A DNA stretch of 64,000 nucleotides from JAHBXE01 sp044222195 (GCA_044222195.1 JBGANS010000008.1:1-64000), one strand, 5' to 3'; counted from the stretch's first letter, positions 8,941-17,568 are shown. Translations and numbers: made by a program. Notes: generated by a model not told the origin, from the sequence alone.

Positions 8941-9303
8941 TCCGAAGCCATCAAGTCGTATCGGGATCTGATTGCCTGGCAGAAGGCGTTTGCGCTCGGC
9001 AAGGCGGTGTACAAGGCTTCCGGAATGTTGCCGGAGACCGAGCGATTCGGATTGATGGGGTCGTGACGTCGACTCTCGTATTCCGTGGCGAGTCACATCG
9101 CAAACGGATATGGACGGGGAAGCTCGCAGGATTACCTCTGGTTTCTCAAGCAGGCTCGCGGCGAGTTGTATCAGTTCGATACCCAGTTGTTGTTTGCTCT
9201 GGACTTCAAACACATGGACTCGGAGATTCACGAACGGCTGCAGAATCAACTGACAGAGTGCGAGATGGTTCTCGCCGGGTTGATTCGCAGTTTGGGCGGC
9301 TGA
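8938..9303 (+). pseudogene. Four-helix-bundle (S23/rRNA-intervening-sequence type) protein, in-frame TGA
   Basis: The reading frame from GTG 8938 to TGA 9301-9303 is 121 residues, the normal length for the S23-like four-helix-bundle family. It is broken by one TGA at 9064-9066. Before the stop it reads SYRDLIAWQKAFALGKAVYK, and ERFGLMGS just precedes it. After it come RRLSYSVASHIANGYGRGS and the C-terminal helices. This matches the family pattern ERFGL-x4-RR-x8-NIAEGYGR, so the two parts are one gene in one frame. The stop sits where the family usually has a hydrophobic residue. Family members occur inside 23S rRNA genes or as orphan genes, and their function is unknown. An internal ATG at 9085 could only give a truncated product. 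Confidence 0.8.
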
Positions 9304-9337
9304 CCGCCTCGTGCCTTATGCCTGATGCCTCGTGCCT
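9303..9337 (-). repeat. Right heptamer array of the S23-type gene, inverted
   Basis: Five 7-nt units read on the plus strand as ACCGCCT, CGTGCCT, TATGCCT, GATGCCT and CGTGCCT, which is the reverse complement of AGGCNNN. The array begins on the last base of the stop codon of the four-helix-bundle gene, so gene and arrays fit together without spacer. Confidence 0.85.
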
Positions 9338-9377
9338 TCTTTATTGATCACCGTTTCAGAGGAATGGACGCGACCGT

Positions 9378-12300
9378 ATGAAGATCACCAGGAAGTTCAC
9401 CGTCGCAGGACGCGACCCCTTCGCTTCGGTCAAGTGGGTGAAGCGTTCCAGCAAGATTTCCAATCCCGACGGCTCCATCGTTTTCAAGATGGATGATGCC
9501 GAGGTGCCGGAGACCTGGTCGCAGCTCGCGACCGACATCATGGTCAGCAAGTACTTCCGCAAGGCGGGGGTGCCGCAGAGCGGCACCGGGCTTTTGCCCG
9601 GTGACGGAGCGAACGCCGACACCGCCCAGAAGGGCGGTGCCACAGGCCCCGAGAAGTCTGCGCGGCAGGTGATTCATCGCCTCGCCGGGTGCTGGCGGCA
9701 TTGGGGCGAGACGCACGATTACTTCGAAACCAAAGAAGATGCGCAGGCGTTCTATGACGAACTCTGCCACATGATGGTGCACCAGATGTGCGCCCCCAAC
9801 AGCCCGCAGTGGTTCAACACCGGGCTCAACTGGGCGTATGGAATCAACGGCCCGGCGCAGGGGCACTGGGTTGTCGATCCGAAGACGGGCGAAGTCGGCC
9901 CCGCGAAAGATGCGTACACGCACCCGCAGCCGCACGCGTGCTTCATTCAGTCGGTCCGCGATGATCTCGTGGGTGATGGCGGGATTATGGACCTGTGGGT
10001 CCGCGAGGCGCGGCTGTTCAAGTACGGCTCGGGCACGGGCACGAACTTCTCGAACCTTCGCGCTGAGGGTGAGTCGCTTTCGGGCGGCGGCAAGTCCAGC
10101 GGGCTCATGTCGTGGCTCCGCATCGGTGACCGCGCGGCGTCCGCCATCAAGTCCGGCGGAACGACACGTCGGGCCGCGAAGATGGTCTGCCTTGATATGG
10201 ATCACCCGGACATCGAGACCTTTGTGAACTGGAAGGTTCGCGAGGAGATCAAGGTCCAGGCGATGGTCGAGGGGCTCAAGCTGCTCAAGGCGTCGAACAA
10301 GGACACGGCCAAGCAGGCGGAGGAACTGGGTCTCGACCTCGATTACGACTTCAACGGCGAGGCGTACTTCACCGTCAGCGGTCAGAACAGCAACAACTCG
10401 GTCCGCATCCCGGACGAGTTCTTTGACGCGGTGGACAAGGACGCCGACTGGAACACGCACTGGCGGACGAGCGGGCAGGTGGCCCGGACGTTCAAGGCCC
10501 GGAAGCTGTGGGATGAGATCGGGTTCGCCGCGTGGCGGTGCGCCGATCCGGGGGTGCAGTTCGACACGACGATCAACGCGTGGCACACGTGCCCGAGCGC
10601 GGGGCGGATCAATGCGAGCAACCCGTGCAGCGAGTACATGTTCCTGGACAACACGGCGTGCAACCTGGCGTCGATCAACGTTCTGAAGTTCTACAACCCG
10701 GCGACGCGGACGTTCGACATCGCGGGGTATGAGCACACGATCGACATCTGGACGATGGTGCTGGAAATCAGCGTGCTGATGGCCGCGTTCCCGAGCAAGG
10801 CGATCGCGGAACTTTCGTACAAGTTCCGGACGCTTGGCCTTGGGTACGCGAATCTCGGCGCGATGCTGATGCAGGCGGGGATCCCGTACGACAGCGAGGA
10901 AGCGCGAGCGGTGTGCGCGTGCCTGTCCTCGATTCTGACGGGGCGGAGCTACCGAATGTCGGCGGTGATGGCGGCGCACCTGGGCGCGTTCCCGGGGTAC
11001 GAGGCTGACAAGGGCAACATGCTCCGGGTGATGCGCAACCACCGGCACGCGGCCCACGGCGTGGAGCGCACGAGCAGCAAGTACGAGAGTTTGCGGATCC
11101 GTCCGGTGCCCATTGATCACGGACTGGTCAAGAGCGGCAGGATCAATCTTGCGAACTCGAAGGATCTGCTTTCGCACGCGACGCGGGCGTGGGATGAAGC
11201 GCTGGCCGAAGGCGAGCGGCACGGGTATCGCAACGCGCAAACGACGGTGATCGCGCCGACGGGGACGATCGGACTGCTGATGGATTGCGACACGACCGGC
11301 GTGGAGCCGGACTTCGCGCTGGTGAAGTTCAAGAAGCTCGCCGGAGGCGGGTACTTCAAAATTGCCAACGAGTCGGTGTCGCCGGCGCTCAAGGCGCTGG
11401 GCTACTCTCCCGCCCACGTTTCGGACATTCTCACGTATCTTCTCGGAAAGCTGGACTTGGATGTCCCCATGCCCTCGGGCGTGCGAACGGCCACGGAGGG
11501 CCAGCTTTTTTCAAGCTGGTTGTTCGATCGGGGGCTCACGGCCGAGGACCTGCTCAAGATCAGCAAGTCGCTTCCGTCGGTGTTCGAGCTGTCGTTCGCG
11601 TTCGGGGCGTGGTCCGTGGGCGACGAGCTGCTGACGCGGCTCAAGATCGACCCGGCCCAGGCCAAGGCCGATCCGGGCTTCAGCCTGCTCAAGAAGCTGG
11701 GGCTCAAGGACAAGCAGATCGATGCGCTCAACCGCGTGATCTGCGGGACGCAGACCGTGGAGGGCGCGCCGCACCTGAAGGCCGAGCATCTCGCCGTGTT
11801 CGACTGCGCGAGCAAGTGCGGCAAGATCGGGCAGCGGTTCATCGCTCCCGAGGGGCACATCCGCATGATGGCGGCGGCGCAGCCGTTCATCTCGGGCGCG
11901 ATTTCCAAGACAATCAACCTGCCGAACGAGGCGAGCGTGCAGGACATCACGGCGTCATACCGCCTGTCGTGGGAGCTGGGGCTCAAGGCCAACGCGCTGT
12001 ATCGCGACGGGTGCAAGCTCAGCCAGCCGCTCTCGGCCAGCAGCGATCGCGGGGTTGAGAACGAGGCGGACGACGAGGGCGATGCCGTGGGGGAGTCGGA
12101 CGAGGCCCCGCTCGAAGCGGCCGCTTCCGATGCGGTCCTTACGAGTGTGGCCAATGAGTTCTCGCCCGCGGCGAGTGTCGAGCCGCTGGTGAAGATCGTT
12201 CACAAGCCGATGCGTCGCCGCCTGCCGGATACGCGTCGCTCGATCACGCACAAGTTCAATGTCGCGGGGCACGAGGGGTATCTGACCGTCGGGCTCTACG

Positions 12301-12881
12301 AGGATGGGCTTCCCGGCGAGCTCTTCATCACGATGGCCAAGGAGGGGTCCACCACCGGCGGCCTGATGGACTCGATCGGCACGGCGACATCGGTGGCGCT
12401 GCAATACGGCGTGCCCATCGAGAGCCTGGTCAACAAGTTCAGCCACCAGCGGTTTGAGCCCGCGGGGATGACGACCAACCAGGACATTCCATTTGCCAAG
12501 AGCCTGGTGGATTACATCTTCCGCTGGATGGGGATGCAGTTCATTCCCGGCTACCGAGCCGCGAACGCGCCGAAGCGCGATCACCAGGTTGTCGAGGCCG
12601 CTCCCGCTCGCATCACGGCGGACGATGGTGACTGGTCACGCCAGGAGCCGTCAGCGCCCACCGCCGGGTCCGGCCGCGCGGCGGCGACGATGATTGAGTC
12701 CAAGAAAGAAGTGGTTGCTGAACGCGTCAGTGGATACCTGTCGGTTGAGACTTCGACGCTCACGATCGCGATGGAGAGCGTCGGGGACGCCCCGCCCTGC
12801 GACACGTGCGGGACCATCACTGTTCGGAGCGGGACCTGTTACAAGTGCTTGAACTGCGGAGCCAGCATGGGCTGTAGCTAG
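9378..12881 (+). CDS. nrdJ: Vitamin B12-dependent ribonucleoside-diphosphate reductase (class II)
   Basis: Reduces ribonucleotides to deoxyribonucleotides using adenosylcobalamin, so it works with or without oxygen. The 1167-residue protein starts MKITRKFTVAGRDPF. It has the active-site region NPCSEYMFLDNTACN and the loop APTGTIGLLMDCDTTG. A C-terminal extension is present that ends in paired cysteines (CDTCG ... CYKCLNCG), a layout typical of long NrdJ enzymes. Residues about 68-93 (PQSGTGLLPGDGAN and onward) are a foreign-looking insert encoded by two DNA hairpins. It is not preceded by an obvious cobalamin riboswitch. A strong terminator follows. Confidence 0.96.
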   Translation: MKITRKFTVAGRDPFASVKWVKRSSKISNPDGSIVFKMDDAEVPETWSQLATDIMVSKYFRKAGVPQSGTGLLPGDGANADTAQKGGATGPEKSARQVIHRLAGCWRHWGETHDYFETKEDAQAFYDELCHMMVHQMCAPNSPQWFNTGLNWAYGINGPAQGHWVVDPKTGEVGPAKDAYTHPQPHACFIQSVRDDLVGDGGIMDLWVREARLFKYGSGTGTNFSNLRAEGESLSGGGKSSGLMSWLRIGDRAASAIKSGGTTRRAAKMVCLDMDHPDIETFVNWKVREEIKVQAMVEGLKLLKASNKDTAKQAEELGLDLDYDFNGEAYFTVSGQNSNNSVRIPDEFFDAVDKDADWNTHWRTSGQVARTFKARKLWDEIGFAAWRCADPGVQFDTTINAWHTCPSAGRINASNPCSEYMFLDNTACNLASINVLKFYNPATRTFDIAGYEHTIDIWTMVLEISVLMAAFPSKAIAELSYKFRTLGLGYANLGAMLMQAGIPYDSEEARAVCACLSSILTGRSYRMSAVMAAHLGAFPGYEADKGNMLRVMRNHRHAAHGVERTSSKYESLRIRPVPIDHGLVKSGRINLANSKDLLSHATRAWDEALAEGERHGYRNAQTTVIAPTGTIGLLMDCDTTGVEPDFALVKFKKLAGGGYFKIANESVSPALKALGYSPAHVSDILTYLLGKLDLDVPMPSGVRTATEGQLFSSWLFDRGLTAEDLLKISKSLPSVFELSFAFGAWSVGDELLTRLKIDPAQAKADPGFSLLKKLGLKDKQIDALNRVICGTQTVEGAPHLKAEHLAVFDCASKCGKIGQRFIAPEGHIRMMAAAQPFISGAISKTINLPNEASVQDITASYRLSWELGLKANALYRDGCKLSQPLSASSDRGVENEADDEGDAVGESDEAPLEAAASDAVLTSVANEFSPAASVEPLVKIVHKPMRRRLPDTRRSITHKFNVAGHEGYLTVGLYEDGLPGELFITMAKEGSTTGGLMDSIGTATSVALQYGVPIESLVNKFSHQRFEPAGMTTNQDIPFAKSLVDYIFRWMGMQFIPGYRAANAPKRDHQVVEAAPARITADDGDWSRQEPSAPTAGSGRAAATMIESKKEVVAERVSGYLSVETSTLTIAMESVGDAPPCDTCGTITVRSGTCYKCLNCGASMGCS
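9584..9603. repeat. Palindromic hairpin inside nrdJ (copy 1)
   Basis: CACCGGGC and GCCCGGTG form a perfect 8-bp stem with a TTTT loop. The stem equals that at 1749-1768. It is translated in frame within nrdJ. Confidence 0.8.
9620..9639. repeat. Palindromic hairpin inside nrdJ (copy 2)
   Basis: CACCGCCC and GGGCGGTG form a perfect 8-bp stem with an AGAA loop, 16 nt after copy 1. It belongs to the same CACCG-type family of hairpins and is also translated. Confidence 0.8.
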
Positions 12882-12973
12882 CCCAGTTTACCAGCCCCAC
12901 CGATGGGGTCGGCCGCGGACTGCCCACACGCCTCCCGGGCGTCCGCCAAGAAAAGCCGGCCCCACACCTCCTC

Positions 12974-13009
12974 CCCCCGGGCGGACCCACCACCGCCCGG
13001 GGGTCTTTT
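12974..13009 (+). terminator. Rho-independent terminator of nrdJ
   Basis: CCCCCGGGCGG (12974-12984) pairs perfectly with CCGCCCGGGGG (12993-13003) over an 8-nt loop and is followed by TCTTTTC. Confidence 0.75.
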
Positions 13010-13122
13010 CATTTGTGAGTCTGGGTAGGTGGTGGAACGCCCGAGGGCGGAAAGACGCCATTGGTGTCCCCAATTCCGCCGAAAAAAACGTGGTAATCGC
13101 CTTGTCAAATGGCATTTTCTGG

Positions 13123-13150
13123 TTGTGTTTGTGCTGCCAGCGAGTATTCT
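13123..13150 (+). promoter_or_regulatory. Weak candidate promoter for PEP-CTERM gene
   Basis: TTGTGT (13123-13128) and TATTCT (13145-13150) are spaced by 16 nt, 56 nt before the start codon. Only partial matches to consensus. Confidence 0.25.
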
Positions 13151-13206
13151 GGGTGTTCAGGTCATAGGTCAGAGAGATAGTTCGTTTGTGATTGTGGAGA
13201 TGAGAG

Positions 13207-13887
13207 ATGCGTAATCCATTTGTGCTGGGCGCGTTGGCCGGAGCCGCGATTTCGAGCGCGGCGGTGGCTGACACGACGATTCTCTCGTTCGGCTTTACTG
13301 ATCTGAACGGTCAGTACAACTCGGCGACGACGCGGTTCAACGCCCTCGGCGTGAATATCGCTCCGCTGGCAAGCCAGGGCGATGTGAGCCGCGTGAACCT
13401 GCCCAGCCCCGGTACGGCGACGTTCCTCGCGGGCCAGGCTGCGGGGCGGATCAATGTGGAGCTTGTGGTGTCAGGCATCGGGCCGACCACGGCGACGGGG
13501 ACGGGCAACGTCGGCAACGGCGGCGGCGTGACGATCACGGACGTCGACGGCGACACGTTCCACGCGGACATCAGCGGGCAGTTCATCAGCAACGGCGTCG
13601 CGGTGTTCTTCAACGGCTCGCTCTCGAACATCTTCTGGACGGACAACGGCGCCCAGGACGGCCAGTTCAACGGGCCGGGCGGCGGCGCCATCCCGCTCTC
13701 GTTCAACCCGGCTCCCCCGCCCTATCTCGGGGCGATCGTGCAGCTGTACATCGGCGACGTGAACAACTTCTTTGTGAACAACTTCTCGGGCATCAGCACG
13801 CAGGTGAGCGGTGTGGTCGTTCCCGCTCCCTCGGCCCTTGGCCTGCTCGGTCTTGGCGGGCTGGTTGCCGCGCGGCGTCGTCGCTGA
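13207..13887 (+). CDS. PEP-CTERM sorting-domain secreted protein
   Basis: The 226-residue protein has a Sec signal peptide (MRNPFVLGALAGAAISSAAV) with likely cleavage after VADTT or nearby. The mature domain is rich in Asn, Gly and Thr and of unrecognised fold. The C-terminus is VVPAPSALGLLGLGGLVAA followed by four Arg, the PEP-CTERM sorting tail recognised by an exosortase and expected to anchor or release the protein at the outer envelope. A GGAGATGAG ribosome-binding region precedes the ATG, and a clear terminator follows. It is a single-gene unit. What the mature domain binds is not evident. Confidence 0.85.
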   Translation: MRNPFVLGALAGAAISSAAVADTTILSFGFTDLNGQYNSATTRFNALGVNIAPLASQGDVSRVNLPSPGTATFLAGQAAGRINVELVVSGIGPTTATGTGNVGNGGGVTITDVDGDTFHADISGQFISNGVAVFFNGSLSNIFWTDNGAQDGQFNGPGGGAIPLSFNPAPPPYLGAIVQLYIGDVNNFFVNNFSGISTQVSGVVVPAPSALGLLGLGGLVAARRRR

Positions 13888-13924
13888 ATCCGCTCGTCGC
13901 ACAGAATCACTCAGCCACACAGGG

Positions 13925-13949
13925 CCCCTGCGTTACGGCAGGGGTTTTT
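13925..13949 (+). terminator. Terminator of the PEP-CTERM gene
   Basis: CCCCTGC (13925-13931) pairs with GCAGGGG (13938-13944) and is followed by five T. It overlaps the last codons of the convergent gene. Confidence 0.75.
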
Positions 13950-14589
13950 CTTTGCCGATGGCTTTGCGGCCCATGGGCATGTCGAACCGGTCTCGGGTGC
14001 GGGTGTACCCGATGCCGCCCATACGGCCGATGGCGCGAAGGGCCGCGGGATCGATGTGGTAGCGCTCGTTGATGACATCGTCGCGGACAAACACGTGGAC
14101 GACGCGGCCGAGCACGATGTTCCCCGCCGAAGGAACACCGGGGCCGGTGCGGATCACGCGGTCGGTTCTGCATTCGAAGGCCAGCGGAGATTCCGCCACG
14201 CGAGGGGGTTTGACCGCGGCGCTCGGGGACGTCGACAGGTCGACCAAGTCGAACTCCGATTCACCGTAGGCAAGGGGTTCGGCCGCGCCGGCGACTTTCG
14301 CGGCGTAGTCCTCCGAGGCGATATTGACGACGAACTCGCCGGTGCCGCCTTCGGCCACGGGCTTGGCGTTGCGGAGAGAGTCTTTCTCGGTGCCGTCGGC
14401 CTTGTTGGCCGGGCAGAAGAGGAGCATCATGGGGTCGGACCCCACGCCGCTGAAGAAGGAGAACGGCGCGAGGTTGAGCCTGCCGTCGGGCGACGCGGTG
14501 GACACGAGCGCGATGGGCCGTGGCACGATTCCACCGATGAGGAGCTTGTAGCGGTCGGGCTGGGCGAGAGAGAACGGATCGAGTTCCAT
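13933..14589 (-). CDS. Flavin reductase-like FMN-binding split-barrel protein
   Basis: The 218-residue protein resembles the flavin reductase domain family. The N-terminus KLLIGGIVPRPIALVST is the typical first strand, followed by NLAPFSFFSGVGSDPMML, the FMN-contact region. Later come FECRTDRVIRTG and the strand NIVLGRVVHVFV. Members reduce or bind FMN and often serve as partners of monooxygenases or unknown oxidoreductases. No partner gene is adjacent. It converges on the PEP-CTERM gene, with its stop inside that gene's terminator hairpin. It may share a transcript with the methyltransferase located 25 nt upstream of its start. Confidence 0.85.
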   Translation of the reverse strand: MELDPFSLAQPDRYKLLIGGIVPRPIALVSTASPDGRLNLAPFSFFSGVGSDPMMLLFCPANKADGTEKDSLRNAKPVAEGGTGEFVVNIASEDYAAKVAGAAEPLAYGESEFDLVDLSTSPSAAVKPPRVAESPLAFECRTDRVIRTGPGVPSAGNIVLGRVVHVFVRDDVINERYHIDPAALRAIGRMGGIGYTRTRDRFDMPMGRKAIGKEKPLP

Positions 14590-14613
14590 CCACGATGGTA
14601 CGGGTGCGGGGGG

Positions 14614-15186
14614 TCACATGGGTTTCATCGCGGTGACGTTGAGGCTGATGGCGAGGCCGCCGATGATCATGGATGTCGTGTCGGTGAAGAGGCCGAACGA
14701 CTGGACGCGCTGCACGCCGCGGAAACCGGCTTCCTCGAGGAATCGCTTGAGGAAGTCGAAGGTGAAGCCGACCTTGTGATAGTCATTGGGGTCGGTCTGG
14801 CCGCCGTACATCAGTCGCTGGGCGGCGAAGCGGTTGTCGATGCTGAGCTTTTTGTCGAGGATGACGCGACAGAGGACCTCGAGATCGGGGACGCCGATGC
14901 GGATGAGGCCGCCGGGCTTGAGCACGCGGAACGCCTCGGCGAAGGCGAGCTTGACCTCGCTGTTATGGTCGAGATGCTCGTAGACGTGAGAGGCGTAGAT
15001 TTCCGAGACGGAGCCGTCGGCGAACTGGGAGAGGTCGAGGCAGTTGCCGACGAAGTCGACGCCGGGGCGGGGTTGGATGTTGAGGATCTTCCAGCCCTCG
15101 CGGACCTCCCATCCGCCGATGTGGAGGCGCAGCGGCGCGGACGCGGCTGGACGTTGAGACGGTTTGCCGGTCGACACATCGGACAT
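14614..15186 (-). CDS. Class I SAM-dependent methyltransferase
   Basis: The 190-residue frame starts at the ATG at 15186, chosen because AGGGGAG stands 6 nt upstream; a longer open frame to 15309 lacks this. It opens with a strand KLNIQ-like (WKILNIQPRPGVDFVGNCLD), then has SEIYASHVYEHLDHN and AFRVLKPGGLIRIGVPDLE. These are the motif II/III regions of methyltransferase family 11 proteins often found in polysaccharide or predicted SAM-methyltransferase groups. The substrate is unknown. The first glycine-rich SAM loop is short or atypical. Confidence 0.8.
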   Translation of the reverse strand: MSDVSTGKPSQRPAASAPLRLHIGGWEVREGWKILNIQPRPGVDFVGNCLDLSQFADGSVSEIYASHVYEHLDHNSEVKLAFAEAFRVLKPGGLIRIGVPDLEVLCRVILDKKLSIDNRFAAQRLMYGGQTDPNDYHKVGFTFDFLKRFLEEAGFRGVQRVQSFGLFTDTTSMIIGGLAISLNVTAMKPM

Positions 15187-15333
15187 GATCGCTCCCCTGC
15201 GACACCTTGACCAAGTGTACGGGGCCGCGAGGCTGTGATGCGAGCCGAAGGAGTGAGATCGACACCATGCGGCGCGCTGCGGGCCAAGCCCTGCCCGCGA
15301 ACCAACCACGGGACAATCCTGTTCAGCGGGCTA

Positions 15334-16437
15334 TCAGCGACGGCGACGGACGGCTACTACCCACATCGCGAGTAGCCCCAGCGATCCCGGAGACGGCACT
15401 GGCCGGGTCCAGAGCAGAGCCTCATTTCGGCCCGTTGAGTTGTTGAAGCCATATCCCGAGACATACGTGAAGGCCCCATCGCTCCAGATGCTCGTGGCGA
15501 TCGATCGACCCCACGAGCCCGGGAGCACGAGGGAGAGGTCGTCCCAAGATTCCGCCGAGCCGCTCCACACGCCGGCGTGGTAATCGGTTCCGAAACTGGC
15601 GAATCCCGCCTGTTGCGTCCCCGATGTGGCGGTCGCTCGGGACTCAATCGCGCCCGTGGGGTGCAGATCGATCCACGAGGCCGATGAGCCGTTCCAGAAT
15701 CCGGCGTGCACATCTGCTGCGCTGCCAAACACGGCGAAGTTGGCATGTCCCACCTGCTGCGTGCCGGACGTGGCGGTCGCGATGGACGAAAGTGCACCTG
15801 CGGGGTGAAGATCGACCCACGAAGCCGCCGAGCCGTTCCAAAGGCTTGCGTGGTCTTCGACCTGTCCCACCTGCTGTGTGCCGGACGTGCCCCACGCAAT
15901 GGAGCTGCTGAACCCGGCGGGATGAAGTTCGACCCACGAAGCCGCCGTTCCGCTCCACAGGCCGGCACGGGAGACGCCAAAGGGGAAGGTGGTACCAAAC
16001 CTGGCGAATCCCACCTGCTGAGTGCCGGAAGTGGCCAATGCATCCGACCAGCCCGCCCCTGCGGGGTGCAGATCCACCCACGATGCCGATGTTCCGGCCC
16101 AAAGCCCGGCGTGCAGATTTGGCGCGCCGCCGCTGACGGCGAAGTTGGCGTATCCCACCTGTTGCGTGCCCGAAATGCCACGGCCGACTGACCCGCCGGC
16201 GCCCGCCGGGTTGAGATCGACCCACGAGGCCGCCGAACCGCTCCAGAGACTTGCGTGTGCACCGGCCACCCCAACCTGCTGAGTGCCAAATGTGCCGCTG
16301 GCTTCTGACAAGGTCGCGCCCGCGGGATGGAGGTTGGTGACAGCCCACTGAGCGTGCGCTGCGGTCGTTGCCAGCGCGACGATCGCCGCTGTTGTCCCTG
16401 TGCGCCAGTTTGTGTTCAACGTCATTGTGTGTTTCAT
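15334..16437 (-). CDS. PEP-CTERM protein with repeated WxGxxxSWVDLHPAG modules
   Basis: A secreted repeat protein. Two starts compete: ATG 16437, directly after GGAGG, and ATG 16425, 12 nt further on. Both leave a Sec signal ending in TTAAHAQ. The mature part holds six modules, each with a W-[SAN]-G-[ST]-x-x-SW-V-D-L-x-P-A-G segment and an SGTQQVG segment, roughly 38-50 residues apart. The tail VPSPGSLGLLAMWVVAV plus four Arg is a slightly degenerate PEP-CTERM motif. The modules resemble the HAF-type extracellular repeats of the next gene upstream, which suggests a beta-propeller-like surface protein. The ligand is unknown. Confidence 0.8.
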   Translation of the reverse strand: MKHTMTLNTNWRTGTTAAIVALATTAAHAQWAVTNLHPAGATLSEASGTFGTQQVGVAGAHASLWSGSAASWVDLNPAGAGGSVGRGISGTQQVGYANFAVSGGAPNLHAGLWAGTSASWVDLHPAGAGWSDALATSGTQQVGFARFGTTFPFGVSRAGLWSGTAASWVELHPAGFSSSIAWGTSGTQQVGQVEDHASLWNGSAASWVDLHPAGALSSIATATSGTQQVGHANFAVFGSAADVHAGFWNGSSASWIDLHPTGAIESRATATSGTQQAGFASFGTDYHAGVWSGSAESWDDLSLVLPGSWGRSIATSIWSDGAFTYVSGYGFNNSTGRNEALLWTRPVPSPGSLGLLAMWVVAVRRRR

Positions 16438-16549
16438 CCTCCAAGTCAAGCGGTCTCTGGGGTGATCACGAGCGTCCAACCAGCCGCCTCGTTGCATCCG
16501 AAAGTCCACTCAGGCCAATCGGGGCTGGGGTTGAAGGCGCGGGATCGGG

Positions 16550-17179
16550 TTACGAGCAACCCGCGGCATAACTTGTCACACCACCAACAACCCCGCCGTT
16601 GGACACTTCCGTCGCGAGGCTGCCGGGCAGGAGATGCGCCGATGGACGCAGGTTGACGGCCTGGCCCGCGGGGGATCCCCAGAGAGTCGCGTTGTTGTTT
16701 GTCCCATCACTGGCAAAGAAACTTCGTCCGACGATGACACCACCGTCGTTGACCGCAGTTGCAGTTGAGGCCAGATTCGGGCGAGCCGCCAGCTTCGCCA
16801 GAGTGCCACTTTGGTAAGCGAACCCGCGGTTGTTCGACTGACCCACTACTAGCCCTGCGATGTTGACATCAAAGGCCGCTCCCGCCGTTCCTGAGAGGTT
16901 CGGGATTACCTCGGGGACAGCGTCGTGCCACACCACCGGCTGCGTGACCCCGCCGGCGAACGTTGCCGTCCCCGCCACCCAGCGACCGTCGGAACTCATC
17001 CGATTTGCCGAGTAACTGACTGCACCGGCCGGAGGGCCGAGCGCGAGCACCGAGTACTGCTGCGCCGAAACCGCGGTCATCCCCATGCCGACAACCGCCG
17101 CGGCCACAACCGCCTCGACGCCAAGGACCTGACCACGCGATCGCTCTGAGCGGGCACCGCTCCCAGTTTCTTGTGGCAT
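16550..17179 (-). CDS. HAF-repeat-type secreted protein, probably truncated
   Basis: The ATG at 17179 gives a 209-residue protein with a hydrophobic export segment (VVAAAVVGMGMTAVSAQQ). The body has repeats of the HAF extracellular type: ANRMSSDGRWVAGTA, NIAGLVVGQSNNRGFAY, AVNDGGVIVGRSFF and EVSNGGVVGGVTSY. These alternate a turn with a V-[GV]-G strand. Relatives usually run on for more repeats and end in a sorting tail. This one stops abruptly at GCS with no tail, so a C-terminal truncation is likely. A longer frame to 17317 adds residues without a signal and was not chosen. Confidence 0.65.
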   Translation of the reverse strand: MPQETGSGARSERSRGQVLGVEAVVAAAVVGMGMTAVSAQQYSVLALGPPAGAVSYSANRMSSDGRWVAGTATFAGGVTQPVVWHDAVPEVIPNLSGTAGAAFDVNIAGLVVGQSNNRGFAYQSGTLAKLAARPNLASTATAVNDGGVIVGRSFFASDGTNNNATLWGSPAGQAVNLRPSAHLLPGSLATEVSNGGVVGGVTSYAAGCS

Positions 17180-17568
17180 CTCATCCGCCTTGTCAGCCTG
17201 CGAGCTGAAGTCAGCGGTGACCCCGGCAATACACCATTGCCAGACACGGTCCAATCGCCTGGTTCCAGCCTCGACAATCTCCAGGAGGAATACGTCATCG
17301 GGGCCGTTCACCCGCACCGATTCTTCGGATTTTCAAAGTGTGCCGATGTGGCCCGGAGAATCGCCCCGGGTTGCGCCGGACGATTTCGCGAAGCGTTGCC
17401 CTCTCCCGGCCAGGAACGGTTCAGACAACGGCATGAAAGGCTCGGCGTCTGGCTCGGCGGAACTGGGTGGCCCGGAGGACTCTGATGGCGATCGTGGGAC
17501 GCGGAACGGCCACGTTCGCCGCGAACACGAAACCGCCGCACAACCCGGCACAAACCGCGACAACCAAA
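17180..17568. other. Intergenic region
   Basis: This 389-nt region lies between the HAF-type gene and tRNA-Leu. Nothing is recognised; the open frames in it look random. It should carry the promoter of the HAF-type gene, but no good -35/-10 pair was found. Confidence 0.4.

Larger units (their letters stand above)
12882..13206. other. Intergenic region nrdJ to PEP-CTERM gene
   Basis: This 325-nt gap holds the nrdJ terminator (12974-13009) and a possible promoter for the next gene (13123-13150). The remainder is GC-rich with no recognisable gene or RNA. Confidence 0.5.

Noticed and set aside
9064..9066. TGA as selenocysteine codon
   Set aside because: No SECIS-like hairpin was identified just downstream, and the family has no Cys at that position.
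9338..9377. Cobalamin riboswitch before nrdJ
   Set aside because: Only about 40 nt separate the heptamer array from the start codon, too little for this riboswitch.
12882..12973. Small RNA gene after nrdJ
   Set aside because: Several GC-rich inverted segments occur, but no conserved fold or promoter supports an RNA gene.
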